From VMFW01 sp038058095 (GTDB lineage: Bacteria > Patescibacteriota > Minisyncoccia > UBA6257 > 2-01-FULL-56-20), in NCBI GenBank assembly GCA_038058095.1, contig JBBUBW010000004.1, positions 1 through 55,539 on the forward strand: 55,539 nucleotides of DNA, written 5' to 3'. The translations under genes and the position numbers were made by a program. The stretch's first letter is position 1. The number at the start of each line of letters is the position of its first letter. This document shows positions 45,788 to 52,398 of this stretch, piece after piece. Below the pieces are notes generated by a model, which was given only the letters and a program-made list of their open reading frames with translations, did no database searches and was not told the DNA's origin.

Positions 45788-46461
45788 TATTCGAGCACTA
45801 CCTCGCGTACGTCTTTCAGTGATAGTTCTTCCAGCCACTCCGCAATACTTCGCTTGTACTGTTCATGGCTATTGAAAAATTTCATCAAGAAATCTCTTTG
45901 GGTAACCGACGGAAAATTTTTTTCGCCGGCATAATCTAGGTGACTACTCCAGCGATACGAATTAAGAAATTTCATTGCATTCGTAAAATTGGTTAGTTTC
46001 CTGTCTCTCCATTCGGGGGCTATTAAATCAAGAGGGTTGAGATGTATGTAATACGGCAAATGGATAAAGTGCGCCTCATCCTTTACGATAACTTTTTTAT
46101 ATCTTCCACTAAATAACGCGCCGGCTCGATTGTACTTCTCATTGAAATATTTAGCGTATCCGCCATTGAACTTCTTCATAAAAAGCGGTATGCCATTTTC
46201 CACCACCTCTGATAGAAGTAGGTGATAATGATTGGGCATTAAACAAAAAGTATGGATTTTTACTAACAATTTCCTTGCCTCTCTTCTAATATAAGGACGT
46301 CCGACGTCCTTAGAATTATTCCGAAAAAAATAAGTCAAATTATTGACGGATTCTACGTCGTTAAATTCAAACAAATCATGAATTCCCCTAAGGTAGTCCT
46401 CCGTGTCTAGAAATATTTTCCGTTTGTCTACCCCCCTATTTAAAGTATGATAAAACGCCAT
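45787..46461 (-). CDS. REP-associated tyrosine transposase (RAYT, Y1/HUH family)
   Basis: 224 residues. HUH motif in LMPNHYHLLL (about 77-86) and the downstream catalytic-tyrosine helix region (LPYYIHLNPLD) of the IS200/RAYT group; the FNGGYAKYFNEKYNRAGALFSGRYKK segment is typical. REP palindromes flank the gene on both sides. A third lies inside it at 46287-46318 and is translated (NSKDVGRPYIRRE), lengthening the protein without breaking the frame. It may still be active. Confidence 0.92.
   Translation of the reverse strand: MAFYHTLNRGVDKRKIFLDTEDYLRGIHDLFEFNDVESVNNLTYFFRNNSKDVGRPYIRREARKLLVKIHTFCLMPNHYHLLLSEVVENGIPLFMKKFNGGYAKYFNEKYNRAGALFSGRYKKVIVKDEAHFIHLPYYIHLNPLDLIAPEWRDRKLTNFTNAMKFLNSYRWSSHLDYAGEKNFPSVTQRDFLMKFFNSHEQYKRSIAEWLEELSLKDVREVVLE
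46287..46318. repeat. REP palindrome inside the RAYT coding sequence
   Basis: AAGGACGTCCGACGTCCTT (46293-46311) with partial TAATAT arms, in frame within the transposase. Confidence 0.9.
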
Positions 46462-46465
46462 TTAT

Positions 46466-46495
46466 AATATAAGGACGTCCGACATCCTTATATTA
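46466..46495. repeat. REP palindrome, copy 3 (5' flank of RAYT gene)
   Basis: AAGGACGTCCGACATCCTT (46471-46489) with TAATATA arms; one stem mismatch. It lies 5 nt upstream of the transposase start codon. Confidence 0.88.
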
Positions 46496-46688
46496 TCCTA
46501 CTATTTTAGCAAACTGAAAACAAACAGAAAAATACAGGAACCTTGTATTTCGACCTGATTAAAGTTAAGGTTAAAATAAGTTTCTATTTAAACCGAAAAA
46601 TTGCCGGCTGGATAAAAGCGATAAATGAACATTATTGGGGAGCGGTTTGATTTGGTAGCACCTCACTAGCGCCTATCCCACTTATAGC

Positions 46689-46759
46689 TGCGGGGTCGTC
46701 TAACGGTAGGACACGGGACTTTGAATCCCGGTATCTAGGTCCGATTCCTAGCCCCGCAG
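46689..46759 (+). tRNA. tRNA-Gln (anticodon TTG)
   Basis: 71 nt. Acceptor stem TGCGGGG/CCCCGCA, D stem GTC/GAC, anticodon stem CGGGA/TCCCG with loop CTTTGAA giving anticodon TTG (reads CAA), T stem CTAGG/CCTAG, discriminator G. The 3' CCA is not encoded. The T loop is TCCGATT instead of the usual TTC start. Confidence 0.95.
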
Positions 46760-46778
46760 CTATGTGCGGGAAAGTAGG

Positions 46779-46833
46779 AAACCTCAGCCGATAGAAAATC
46801 CTACCGAGTTTACGAGGTTTGGATTTTCATCGG
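46779..46833 (+). other. Candidate H-type pseudoknot between tRNA-Gln and the GIY-YIG gene
   Basis: AAACCTC (46779-46785) complements GAGGTTT (46814-46820). GAAAATCC (46794-46801) complements GGATTTTC (46821-46828), extendable by CCGAT/ATCGG with one bulge. The order 1-2-1'-2' with no nucleotide between 1' and 2' is that of an H-type pseudoknot. Confidence 0.5.
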
Positions 46834-46868
46834 TCCCGATGCGTTTAGCGAGAGACTACATTAATCTT

Positions 46869-47165
46869 ATGTCCTACTGGCTCTATATTCTTCAATGTAA
46901 TGACAATAGTCTCTATATAGGCATCACAAACGATTTAAAAAGAAGATTCAGACAGCACAAAAACAAAAAAGGTGGCGGTTACACTCAAGCACATAAAGTT
47001 TCCAAGATTGTATATACAGAACAGTTTTTAAATCGCAGCGATGCGCTCAAGCGCGAGGCACAAATTAAAAGTTGGCCTCGAGAAAAGAAACTCAGCTTAA
47101 TTAAAAGAAACTTTAGTTCGAGCCCAAAGACTCAATCCAAAAATCGTAGTCGAGGTCAGTACTGA
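46869..47165 (+). CDS. Small GIY-YIG endonuclease-domain protein
   Basis: 98 residues from ATG 46869; a reading from 46764 would begin in the tRNA spacer and is unlikely. SYWLYILQCNDNSLYIGIT carries the GIY-YIG-type motif (here YIL...YIG), followed by RRFRQH (Arg), the conserved ALKREAQIKSW helix with Glu. This matches the stand-alone UvrC-like/YhbQ group. The 3' end overlaps the convergent VKOR gene by 69 nt. Confidence 0.9.
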   Translation: MSYWLYILQCNDNSLYIGITNDLKRRFRQHKNKKGGGYTQAHKVSKIVYTEQFLNRSDALKREAQIKSWPREKKLSLIKRNFSSSPKTQSKNRSRGQY

Positions 47166-47561
47166 AAACATACAATAAATACAGATTGCGTAAATAACGA
47201 AAAGCTGAAGATAAACAAAAGCTAAGGAAGCCAAAAAACCTAAAATAGAAAGATAAAAAACGTATTTCAAAAGCTTAGCCCGCCTAGTTTGCATAAAAAG
47301 AGCGGTCAAAATAAAAACCGCTAAATAATACAGCGATCCTCCCAAAGCCACTGGCACTCCAAAAATAACCGAGTATTCGCTAGTTGTAACTTTTTCGCAA
47401 CCGCTCAAAAAAGTACAAGGCGGAATTACACCCCTAAAATGTTCTACTGCTAGATACGTAGCATCTAAAAAACCCAAAAAACTGACAACTAAAAACGCTA
47501 CTAAAACCCACTTAGAAACTTGGTTCAGTAGCTGAGGCATTAGGATTAGAAACTGGTTCAA
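47097..47561 (-). CDS. VKOR-family disulfide-generating membrane protein
   Basis: 154 residues with four transmembrane segments. Loop cysteines CTFLSGC precede the quinone-site CIYC motif near the C-terminus, the VKOR pattern. It would pass electrons from a DsbA-like thiol oxidase to quinone. It overlaps the DsbA-like gene by 50 nt (less if ATG 47540 is used). Operon plus function give a coherent pair. Confidence 0.9.
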   Translation of the reverse strand: MNQFLILMPQLLNQVSKWVLVAFLVVSFLGFLDATYLAVEHFRGVIPPCTFLSGCEKVTTSEYSVIFGVPVALGGSLYYLAVFILTALFMQTRRAKLLKYVFYLSILGFLASLAFVYLQLFVIYAICIYCMFSVLTSTTIFGLSLWARTKVSFN

Positions 47562-48234
47562 CGTTTTGGCCCTGAAGCACTAACTTTTTGAAATCATTAT
47601 AACTAAACGGATTTTCGATTTTCCTTCCATTTAAATAGAAAGTTGGCGTCCCTTGCACCTGCGCTCTCACGCCACTTTGAAAATCATCCTCAATTTTAGT
47701 TTTCACCTCCTCCGAATCACGATCCTTTCTAAACTGGTCCATATTTAATCCCAAAGACTGGGCATAGCCCTCAAAAGTTTTCCCGGCATCGCTTTCTTTA
47801 GACCAAGTGGCCTGGTTGCTATAAAGCAAATCATACATTTCCCAAAACTTTCCTTGCTTTCCAGCCGCTTCAGCCGACTGGGCGGACAACTGCGCGAACT
47901 GGTGAACGTTTCTCAACGGAAAATTTCGATAAACTAAAACAACCTGATCACCGGCTTCGGCAAGCAATTGTTTAACAAACCCATAATAAGCCAAACAAGC
48001 CGGGCACTGATAATCTCCATATTCAACTAAAACATTCTTCGCGGCAACATTCCCCTTCTCCCAATCCTTCGGCGAAACAGCGTCAATCAAAAGCGCTCCG
48101 GTCTCGTTACCCCCCCCATTCCCACCGAAACTAGCCAATAAAAATATTGACCCAAAAACCAAAACGAAAATCCCAATCCAAATCGCCCATTGATTTATTC
48201 CTCCTGTTTTTGCGCCCAAATTTATAGTTTTCAT
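47512..48234 (-). CDS. Membrane-anchored DsbA-like thiol oxidoreductase
   Basis: 240 residues from ATG 48234. An upstream start at 48255 lies before the promoter -10 box and is rejected. N-terminal membrane helix (about 15-38), then a thioredoxin-fold domain with the CPAC active site in YGDYQCPACLAYY and the cis-Pro loop GTPTFYLNG. It would oxidise exported proteins. The VKOR gene downstream would recycle it. Confidence 0.92.
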   Translation of the reverse strand: MKTINLGAKTGGINQWAIWIGIFVLVFGSIFLLASFGGNGGGNETGALLIDAVSPKDWEKGNVAAKNVLVEYGDYQCPACLAYYGFVKQLLAEAGDQVVLVYRNFPLRNVHQFAQLSAQSAEAAGKQGKFWEMYDLLYSNQATWSKESDAGKTFEGYAQSLGLNMDQFRKDRDSEEVKTKIEDDFQSGVRAQVQGTPTFYLNGRKIENPFSYNDFKKLVLQGQNVEPVSNPNASATEPSF

Positions 48235-48243
48235 ATTACCCAC

Positions 48244-48272
48244 ATTATAAACCAATCTCCAAAAAAATGCAA
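48244..48272 (-). promoter_or_regulatory. Promoter of the DsbA-VKOR operon
   Basis: Minus strand TTGCAT (48267-48272), 17-nt spacer, TATAAT (48244-48249), 9 nt before ATG 48234. Confidence 0.7.
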
Positions 48273-48281
48273 CCCCCGAAT

Positions 48282-48346
48282 CCCGGAACTAATTATGGAA
48301 CTTTCACTTTCAATTAATTCCCTACATTCTACAATTAGTACCGGGG
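48282..48346. repeat. Hairpin repeat B, copy 4 (divergent)
   Basis: CCCGGAACTAATTATGGAA-type arm pairs with ACAATTAGTACCGGGG. It abuts the stop codon of the site-2 protease gene (48347). Confidence 0.75.
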
Positions 48347-49393
48347 CTAAAATAACTTAATCACGTCTCGCACCGTAACCACTGCCATCAGCGCTAAAAG
48401 CAACGCAAATCCCACCCCATTAATAATCGCCTCCGCCTTAACCGGCACCGGCGATCCTTTAATTTTTTCAATCAAAATCATAAAAAATCTCCCTCCATCC
48501 AAAGCTGGAAAAGGAATCAAATTTATCACCGCCAAATTTATCGAAATCAGCGCCACCAAATTTATCAAATACGCCAAACCAATTTTCCCGATTTGGTTAG
48601 CAATCGAAAAAATTCCCACCGGCCCAGTTATGTCCGCCGAAAGCTTTCCGGAAGAAATTATTCCGGCAATAATCAAATAAAATCCTTTAACCGTCGCCTC
48701 GGTTACAAAAACAGTTTGTTTAAATCCTAAAACGATAGCTGAAAAAAAACCTTCTTTATCTGCGCCGGCTGCCTGCAGCCCCACCCCTAAAGCGCCCTCA
48801 TCCGCCCCCGTCCTCACCCTTGGCACGGCTTTGAAACTTAATTCCTTCCCTTCTCTTAAAACTGTCACCGCAATTTCTTTTCCGCGATTAGTATTAACAA
48901 AATTTACAAAAGTCTCTGAATCAACATAACCCTTTACGATATCATTAGTCTTAATTCCCACCGTCTCCGCCGGCGATCCGTTTTGAACCGAAGTAATAAT
49001 CAGTGCTTTTGGCGTACCAATCATAAGAACCACAGAAAATAAAATCCACCCAAGTATGAAATTAACCGTCACTCCCGCTAAAATAATCACGCTTCGCTTC
49101 CACGCCGGCTGAAAAAGAAAAATCCGCTTCTTTTCTTCCACCGTTAAGCTTTGAAGTTTTTCGACATCACCGCCGATCCGGTCATTCTCACCGGCAATTT
49201 TCACAAACCCGCCTAAAGGCAAAGCGTTGAAACTGTATTCGGTTTCACCTTTTTTCTTGGCAAAAAGCCTTGGCGGAAATCCAAACCCAAATTCATCCAC
49301 CTTAAGTTTAAAAATTCTCGCCGCCAAAAAATGCCCCGCCTCGTGTCCAAGTATTAATATCGAAAGTCCAACTATTACTAAAAATATAATCAT
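48347..49393 (-). CDS. rseP: Site-2 metalloprotease (RseP/M50 family)
   Basis: 348 residues. Zinc site HEAGH in the first membrane helix (about 17-21), a PDZ domain in the middle (VQNGSPAETVGIKTND), and the LDGGRFF third ligand region in a C-terminal helix (ALDGGR). An intramembrane protease that would release signalling or signal-peptide fragments. Placed downstream of frr, a common position in bacteria. Confidence 0.93.
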   Translation of the reverse strand: MIIFLVIVGLSILILGHEAGHFLAARIFKLKVDEFGFGFPPRLFAKKKGETEYSFNALPLGGFVKIAGENDRIGGDVEKLQSLTVEEKKRIFLFQPAWKRSVIILAGVTVNFILGWILFSVVLMIGTPKALIITSVQNGSPAETVGIKTNDIVKGYVDSETFVNFVNTNRGKEIAVTVLREGKELSFKAVPRVRTGADEGALGVGLQAAGADKEGFFSAIVLGFKQTVFVTEATVKGFYLIIAGIISSGKLSADITGPVGIFSIANQIGKIGLAYLINLVALISINLAVINLIPFPALDGGRFFMILIEKIKGSPVPVKAEAIINGVGFALLLALMAVVTVRDVIKLF

Positions 49394-49514
49394 AGCTATA
49401 TGAATATACGAGAAAAGTCCCGAAAACGCAACAAGTTCGGTGCTGAAATTCAGATATTTATTTAACCTTAGTCTTACGAATTTCTAGTAATCGGGCAAAA
49501 AAAATTACTAAAAC

Positions 49515-50075
49515 CTACCCCGCAAGCTCTGCGAGTTTTTTTCCTACTGCCTCCTCAATTTTCCTATTCGCCTCGTCCACTTGTTTCTGAATTTTCTCTT
49601 TTAGTTTAAACTCTTGATCCTCGTTTACTTCGCCCGAATCCTCAGCCGCCTTCGCCTTTTTCATCGCCTCATCCCGCCTCGCCCGCACTTGAATCCGATA
49701 ATTTTCCGAAATTTTCTTCACCAATTTAGCCAGCTCCTGCTTCCTCTCCTCGGTTAGAACCGGCAGAGATGCTCGAATCACATTTCCATCATTCGAAACC
49801 GAAAGTCCAATCTTGGCATCCTCAATCGCTTTCATAATCGCCCCCACGGCATTTTTATCCCAAGCCGTAATTAAAATATCCCTTGGCGGTTGGACCCCCA
49901 AAGCTCCTAATTGCTGAATCGTCATCCACTGGTCGTAAACATTCACCTTAATGTTTTCCAAAAACTCCACCGATGGCCGATTGCTTCTAATCATTCCTAA
50001 CTCTTCTTTAATCCTAGAAAAAATCACGCCAAACTCACCTTCCAACTCCTTTAAAAATTTTTCTATTTCCAACAT
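49515..50075 (-). CDS. frr: Ribosome recycling factor
   Basis: 186 residues from ATG 50075 (a TTG at 50096 is unlikely). Typical RRF: R-x-x-R-P near SNRPSVEFLENIKVNVYDQWMTI, DKNAVGAIMKAIEDA, and the Arg-rich helix YRIQVRARRDEAMKKAK. It splits post-termination ribosomes with EF-G. It lies between holB-like and rseP, separated from holB by element C4. Confidence 0.95.
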   Translation of the reverse strand: MLEIEKFLKELEGEFGVIFSRIKEELGMIRSNRPSVEFLENIKVNVYDQWMTIQQLGALGVQPPRDILITAWDKNAVGAIMKAIEDAKIGLSVSNDGNVIRASLPVLTEERKQELAKLVKKISENYRIQVRARRDEAMKKAKAAEDSGEVNEDQEFKLKEKIQKQVDEANRKIEEAVGKKLAELAG

Positions 50076-50094
50076 ATCTATTAAAGAATAGCCC

Positions 50095-50232
50095 AAGAAA
50101 CGTGTTTTGAAAACATTCGGCTTGCCTGCCGGCAGGCAGGGTTACCTGCCCGCCGTAGTCCCGACATAGGCGGGGCAGTGGGTTCATTAATATAGCTAAA
50201 AATCGAGGCGATGTTTTCAAAACTCGTTTCTT
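50095..50232 (+). repeat. Structured element C, copy 4, with a 50-nt internal insertion
   Basis: Arms 50095-50116 (AAGAAACGTGTTTTGAAAAC then AT) and 50211-50232 pair at 21 of 22 positions. The core is 94 nt because 50 nt are inserted, containing the palindrome TGCCTGCCGGCAGGCA and a second hairpin CTGCCCGCC/GGCGGGGCAG. The right arm includes the last codons and stop of the holB-like gene. Confidence 0.85.
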
Positions 50233-51140
50233 AAGGCTTGAAGTTGTAATCTAGGATTAAGTGGAAAAAAAGAAATATTTCTCCTCAACTCCAAAACCCT
50301 ATGCCATAGCGCAGTGAAGCTATTTCTATTCTTCATCTGTATATCCGTACTTAATCCGTATTCTGTAGCAAATTTAGTATTCCGTAGCAAATTAGCCAAC
50401 ACCATCGCCAGCGCATCCAAAAAATCTGAAATATTAAAATCTCCGCCAGCCGGCGGATGGTCTACAAGATTCTTTAAAAATTCCTTTGAACTGCCTCGGT
50501 CAAGTCTTAAAAACTCCCGAGCTAACTTTAAATTTTCAATCAGCTTCTCATCTTGAAACATTCTCAAAGCCAATCCAGGTTGTCCGAAAGATTCTTTAGC
50601 CAATCGCTCCGCCTCCACCGCCCCAACTCCATGCCCTTTTACCAACCAATCTTTCACCTCATTAGTCGAAACCGCCGAAAAATAAATCTTCTGCAACCTC
50701 GAGTTTAAGGTATCCATTAAAAGTTCCGGATTTTGAACCACCAAAATCAACAAAGCTGACGCTGGAGGTTCCTCTGTAATTTTAAGCAAAGCGTTCTGCG
50801 CCTCGTTAGTTAAATATTCCGCTTTATCGATTATCACTGTCCGATACGCGCTCCTGTTCGGCCTCTGGGCCAAAAACTGCTTCACCTTCCGCGCCTCATC
50901 CACCCCAATCGAATTATCAATCAAACCAATCGTCAAACAATCCCCCAAAATCCCGGGATTTTTCTCGTCATAAGCAAACTCTCCTCCGCCAGCCGGCGGA
51001 TTCTCCAAGAAATTAGCGAAACCCAATGCCATTAATCTTTTTCCAACCCCCTCTGGCCCGACAAACAAATACCCATGCGCCAGCCGTTCGCTTTTTGTGA
51101 GCGCCTTAAAACTGTTTACCAACAACTTATGTCCAATCAT
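50217..51140 (-). CDS. holB: DNA polymerase III delta'-like clamp-loader subunit
   Basis: 307 residues. P-loop GPEGVGKR (28-35), RTVIIDKAEYLTNEAQNALLKITEEPPASALLIL and NSRLQKIYF identify an AAA+ delta'/gamma-type protein; it sits directly after mreB (1 nt). Non-family PPAGG segments at about 48-52 and 224-230 come from two CCGCCAGCCGGCGG repeats (50986-50999, 50443-50456), and part of the C-terminal region comes from a third repeat (50337-50388). All are in frame. Confidence 0.88.
   Translation of the reverse strand: MIGHKLLVNSFKALTKSERLAHGYLFVGPEGVGKRLMALGFANFLENPPAGGGEFAYDEKNPGILGDCLTIGLIDNSIGVDEARKVKQFLAQRPNRSAYRTVIIDKAEYLTNEAQNALLKITEEPPASALLILVVQNPELLMDTLNSRLQKIYFSAVSTNEVKDWLVKGHGVGAVEAERLAKESFGQPGLALRMFQDEKLIENLKLAREFLRLDRGSSKEFLKNLVDHPPAGGDFNISDFLDALAMVLANLLRNTKFATEYGLSTDIQMKNRNSFTALWHRVLELRRNISFFPLNPRLQLQALRNEF
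50337..50388. repeat. CCGTA-type repeat inside the holB-like gene
   Basis: CTGTATATCCGTA (50337-50349) through TATTCCGTAGC (50378-50388), shared with the intergenic copy 9829-9861; translated as the NTKFATEYGLSTDIQ region. Confidence 0.7.
50443..50456. repeat. CCGCCAGCCGGCGG hairpin repeat in holB (site 2)
   Basis: A 5-bp stem with AGCC loop; encodes PPAGG on the minus strand. Confidence 0.85.
50986..50999. repeat. CCGCCAGCCGGCGG hairpin repeat in holB (site 1)
   Basis: Identical 14-mer to the copies at 50443 and 54810; encodes NPPAGG. Confidence 0.85.
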
Positions 51141-52148
51141 CTACTTTTTATTTAATAGCGTCCTCTTGTATGTATCCAAATGATTTAATATCAATCCCGT
51201 TCCCTTCGCCACGCAAAAAAACGGATCCTCGGCCAAGTACGTCTGCACCCCTAAAAATCTTTCAAAAAATTGCGGCAGATAATGAAGCTGGGAACTCCCT
51301 CCGGATAAAATAATTCCTTTCTCCATCACATCCGCCACCAACTCCGGCGGTGTTTCGTTAAAAACTTTCTGTACCGCCTTAGCAATCTCAATCAAGTGGC
51401 CGTTTAAAGCCTCGGCAATCTCATTACTCGAAAGATTAATATCTCTAGGCAAACCCGAATCCAAATCCCTTCCCCGAATGCCATATTCCATTTTTTCTTT
51501 TGTCGGCAACGCCGCCCCAATTTTTATCTTCACATTCTCTGCTGTTTGTTCTCCAATCGCCAATCCATATTTCTTTTTCACGTAATCCGAAATCGCCAGG
51601 TCAAATTTATTCCCCGCCACCCTAAGACTAACCCACGAAACGATTCCTCCTAACGCAATGACCGCCACCTCCGAAGTTCCTCCGCCCATATTCACCACCA
51701 TGCTTCCTGACCGCGCGTTAATCGGAATCCCGGCGCCGAGCGCCGCCAAAACCGGTTCTTTCACGATAAACACACTATGCGCTCCCGCCTCTCGTCCAGC
51801 ATTTACAACCGCCCGTCTCTCCGTCTGCGTAATTCCCGCCGGCACCGAAATCACCACGTCAGGTTTTAAAATATCAAACCAATTTACTGCCTTTGAAATG
51901 AAATATTTAAGCATCACTTTTGTGATGTGATAATCCGCGATCACCCCGTCCTTAAGCGGCCGGTAAGCCACGATTTCCTCCGGCGTCCGCCCGATCATTT
52001 CTTTCGCCTCTACCCCCACCGCCAAAACCGAATTTTCCGGTTTAGTTAAAGCCACAATCGTGGGTTCACAGATAATAAACCCCCGCCCTGGCACAAAAAC
52101 AATCGTATTGGCCGTCCCTAAATCTATACCAATTTTCCGAGTAAACAT
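51141..52148 (-). CDS. mreB: Rod-shape actin-like protein MreB
   Basis: 335 residues. Actin-fold signatures: IGIDLGTANTIVFV (phosphate 1), SVPAGITQTERRAV, NMGGGTSEVAVIALGG (phosphate 2) and ILSGGSSQLHYL (adenosine). It would guide side-wall peptidoglycan synthesis. It is the first gene of the mreB-holB run; a TATAAT lies 38 nt upstream of its ATG. Confidence 0.95.
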   Translation of the reverse strand: MFTRKIGIDLGTANTIVFVPGRGFIICEPTIVALTKPENSVLAVGVEAKEMIGRTPEEIVAYRPLKDGVIADYHITKVMLKYFISKAVNWFDILKPDVVISVPAGITQTERRAVVNAGREAGAHSVFIVKEPVLAALGAGIPINARSGSMVVNMGGGTSEVAVIALGGIVSWVSLRVAGNKFDLAISDYVKKKYGLAIGEQTAENVKIKIGAALPTKEKMEYGIRGRDLDSGLPRDINLSSNEIAEALNGHLIEIAKAVQKVFNETPPELVADVMEKGIILSGGSSQLHYLPQFFERFLGVQTYLAEDPFFCVAKGTGLILNHLDTYKRTLLNKK

Positions 52149-52186
52149 AAGCTTAATTAGTATGAATAGTTTAATTCTAAAGGCAT

Positions 52187-52192
52187 ATTATA
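52187..52192 (-). promoter_or_regulatory. -10 box of mreB
   Basis: Perfect TATAAT on the minus strand, 38 nt before the mreB start; no clear -35, since the region upstream is the candidate terminator of the small RNA. Confidence 0.5.
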
Positions 52193-52198
52193 GTCAAT

Positions 52199-52236
52199 AA
52201 AAAATAGGGCTTGGCGGCACCACTGACACCAAGCCC
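52199..52236 (-). terminator. Rho-independent terminator (minus strand)
   Basis: Stem GGGCTTGG/CCAAGCCC (52229-52236 and 52207-52214) followed by TATTTTTT. Confidence 0.65.
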
Positions 52237-52278
52237 ATCCTGACCGCCCGAACCCATTAGGGTTTGGCCTGTCCTAGG
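52199..52278 (-). ncRNA. Candidate small RNA between mreB and murA
   Basis: About 80 nt on the minus strand with its own promoter (52285-52313) and a terminator-like end. Within it are hairpins AACCC/GGGTT and GGGCTTGG/CCAAGCCC, and a possible GGCGG/CCGCC pairing. There is no open reading frame of note. It does not resemble SRP RNA, 6S or tmRNA by the motifs I know. It could instead be an attenuated leader of mreB. Confidence 0.45.
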
Positions 52279-52284
52279 ATAACT

Positions 52285-52313
52285 AGAATACCAAAACCGA
52301 ACCTAAACCTCAA
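52285..52313 (-). promoter_or_regulatory. Promoter of the candidate small RNA
   Basis: TTGAGG (52308-52313), 17-nt spacer, TATTCT (52285-52290). Confidence 0.45.
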
Positions 52314-52334
52314 TATCCACAGTTTTTCTTAATC

Positions 52335-52370
52335 ACAAACTTGAAACCGGACGCACGACACTTGATACCC
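52335..52370. repeat. Intergenic CTTGATA-type repeat upstream of murA
   Basis: Contains ACTTGAAACC and CACTTGATACCC, family of the murC/trmD tracts; its TTGATA serves as -35 of the murA promoter. Confidence 0.65.
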
Positions 52371-52391
52371 ACATATCATATATGATATAAT
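52362..52391 (+). promoter_or_regulatory. murA promoter with overlapping palindromic operator
   Basis: TTGATA (52362-52367), 18-nt spacer, TATAAT (52386-52391), ATG 7 nt further. The perfect 16-nt palindrome ATATCATATATGATAT (52373-52388) covers the spacer and runs into the -10 box, a natural site for the XRE domain of the gene it drives. Confidence 0.65.
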
Positions 52392-52398
52392 CCTAAAT

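Noticed and set aside
50035..50220. A small minus-strand gene with LPAGRQA
   Set aside because: The frame is made by element C4 and its insertion; no initiation signal and it overlaps frr and holB.
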